A DNA stretch of 13,796 nt. Origin: an uncultured Sulfurovum sp. (GTDB taxonomy: Bacteria; Campylobacterota; Campylobacteria; Campylobacterales; Sulfurovaceae). The notes beneath the pieces were generated by a model. That model did no database searches, was not told the DNA's origin, and was given only the letters and a program-made list of their open reading frames with translations. Shown here one piece after another: positions 13,551 through 13,796 of this stretch; positions within the stretch are counted from its first letter, which is position 1; the number at the start of each line of letters is the position of its first letter. A program made the translations under genes and the position numbers. The stretch lies in assembly GCA_902727905.1 (NCBI GenBank), contig CACVAR010000371.1:1-13796 (forward strand). The letters are read 5' to 3'.

Positions 13551-13796
13551 ATGATGAAACAAACATTTGAAGTAAAAAATGTAAAGTGTGGTGGATGTGC
13601 AGGTACGTTGAAAAAATCTTTGTTGGAAGAGTTTGGTGAGGTAGAGGTCAATCTTGAAGTTGAACCACGAAAAATTACGCTTGATGTGGAGGAGAGCCAA
13701 ATGGAAGCTTTAAAGTTAAAGCTTCGTTCTTTGGGTTACCCTTTAACAAGTGACAATTTAAATAGTTTTCAAACTGTTGGAACAACAGCCAAGAGT
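13551..13796 (+). CDS. heavy-metal-associated (CopZ-like) protein, cut by the window end
   Basis: The first 82 codons are present with no stop, so the gene continues past the right edge. Residues 3-68 form an HMA ferredoxin-like fold: FEVKNVKCGGCAGTLKKSL carries the metal-binding CxxC (C13 and C16), then EVEVNLEVEPRKITLDVEE (strands 2 and 3), then a helix and LRSLGYPL. Such proteins bind Cu(I) or similar soft metals and pass them to P-type ATPases or repressors. Glu/Val-rich strand 2 fits, but the metal cannot be told. The usual GM before the motif is replaced by VK, as in several CopZ-like proteins of this phylum. AGGA (13544-13547) is 6 bases from the second ATG at 13554 and 3 from the one at 13551, so translation may begin at 13554. 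No metal ATPase is visible within the window. Confidence 0.85.
   Translation, partial: MMKQTFEVKNVKCGGCAGTLKKSLLEEFGEVEVNLEVEPRKITLDVEESQMEALKLKLRSLGYPLTSDNLNSFQTVGTTAKS

Noticed and set aside
13347..13700. Minus-strand 117-residue frame overlapping the membrane and metal-binding protein genes
   Set aside because: It lies antisense to the HMA gene and in another frame of the membrane protein. It has no ribosome binding site and a composition without domain features.
1..13796. CRISPR array, tRNA or rRNA gene, insertion sequence
   Set aside because: No regularly spaced repeats, cloverleaf, rRNA-like stretch or transposase was seen by eye on either strand. A tRNA or covariance-model search could not be run.

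Overview
The window looks like a low-GC chromosome segment of a Campylobacterota (epsilonproteobacterial) relative, in the Sulfurimonas/Arcobacter neighbourhood. This rests on the very AT-rich DNA, AAGGA-type ribosome binding sites, the DnaE sequence and the type of toxin-antitoxin genes. It is a protein-level impression, not a placement. One housekeeping gene, dnaE, sits among accessory genes.

Left part (1-3269): the end of a small membrane protein with a hairpin terminator, then a secreted lipoprotein with a PKD-like domain and a CAP/SCP domain. Converging on it is a two-gene operon on the minus strand: a TIR-domain protein with two C-terminal membrane helices, overlapping by ATGA with an unrecognised lipoprotein. 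This pair has the look of a small immune or stress operon and is one of the two best candidates for an undescribed system.

Middle (3352-7581): dnaE (DNA polymerase III alpha) on the minus strand. Only 11 bases upstream of it lies a VapBC-like pair (small antitoxin plus PIN-domain toxin), so the polymerase gene may be read from a toxin-antitoxin promoter.

Right-centre (7695-12706): five plus-strand genes. They are an asparaginase-family amidohydrolase (HGTNT instead of HGTDT), a fusion of a YbaK-type tRNA-editing domain with an Asp/Glu-racemase domain that lacks the second catalytic cysteine, a two-helix membrane protein with a possible PLD-like cytosolic domain, an EamA-family transporter and a GNAT acetyltransferase. 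Four of the five act on amino acids or their derivatives in other organisms (amide hydrolysis, racemisation, clearing of mischarged tRNA, export, N-acetylation). I infer a cluster that makes, exports or resists an unusual amino acid. This is the second candidate system. The first two genes form one unit behind a TATAAT box, and the last three probably a second unit behind another.

Right end (12715-13796): an orphan Phd/YefM antitoxin with an excellent sigma-70 promoter, enclosed by two 53-bp direct repeats (48/53 identical) that resemble REP elements (GTAG plus imperfect hairpin). Then come a small four-helix membrane protein whose stop codon lies inside the second repeat and, divergently, the start of a heavy-metal-associated (CopZ-like) protein that runs off the window.

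No tRNA, rRNA, CRISPR array, insertion sequence or origin was seen. No gene-free stretch exceeds 300 bases. The longest is 321-599, which holds a terminator and otherwise only AT-rich DNA.
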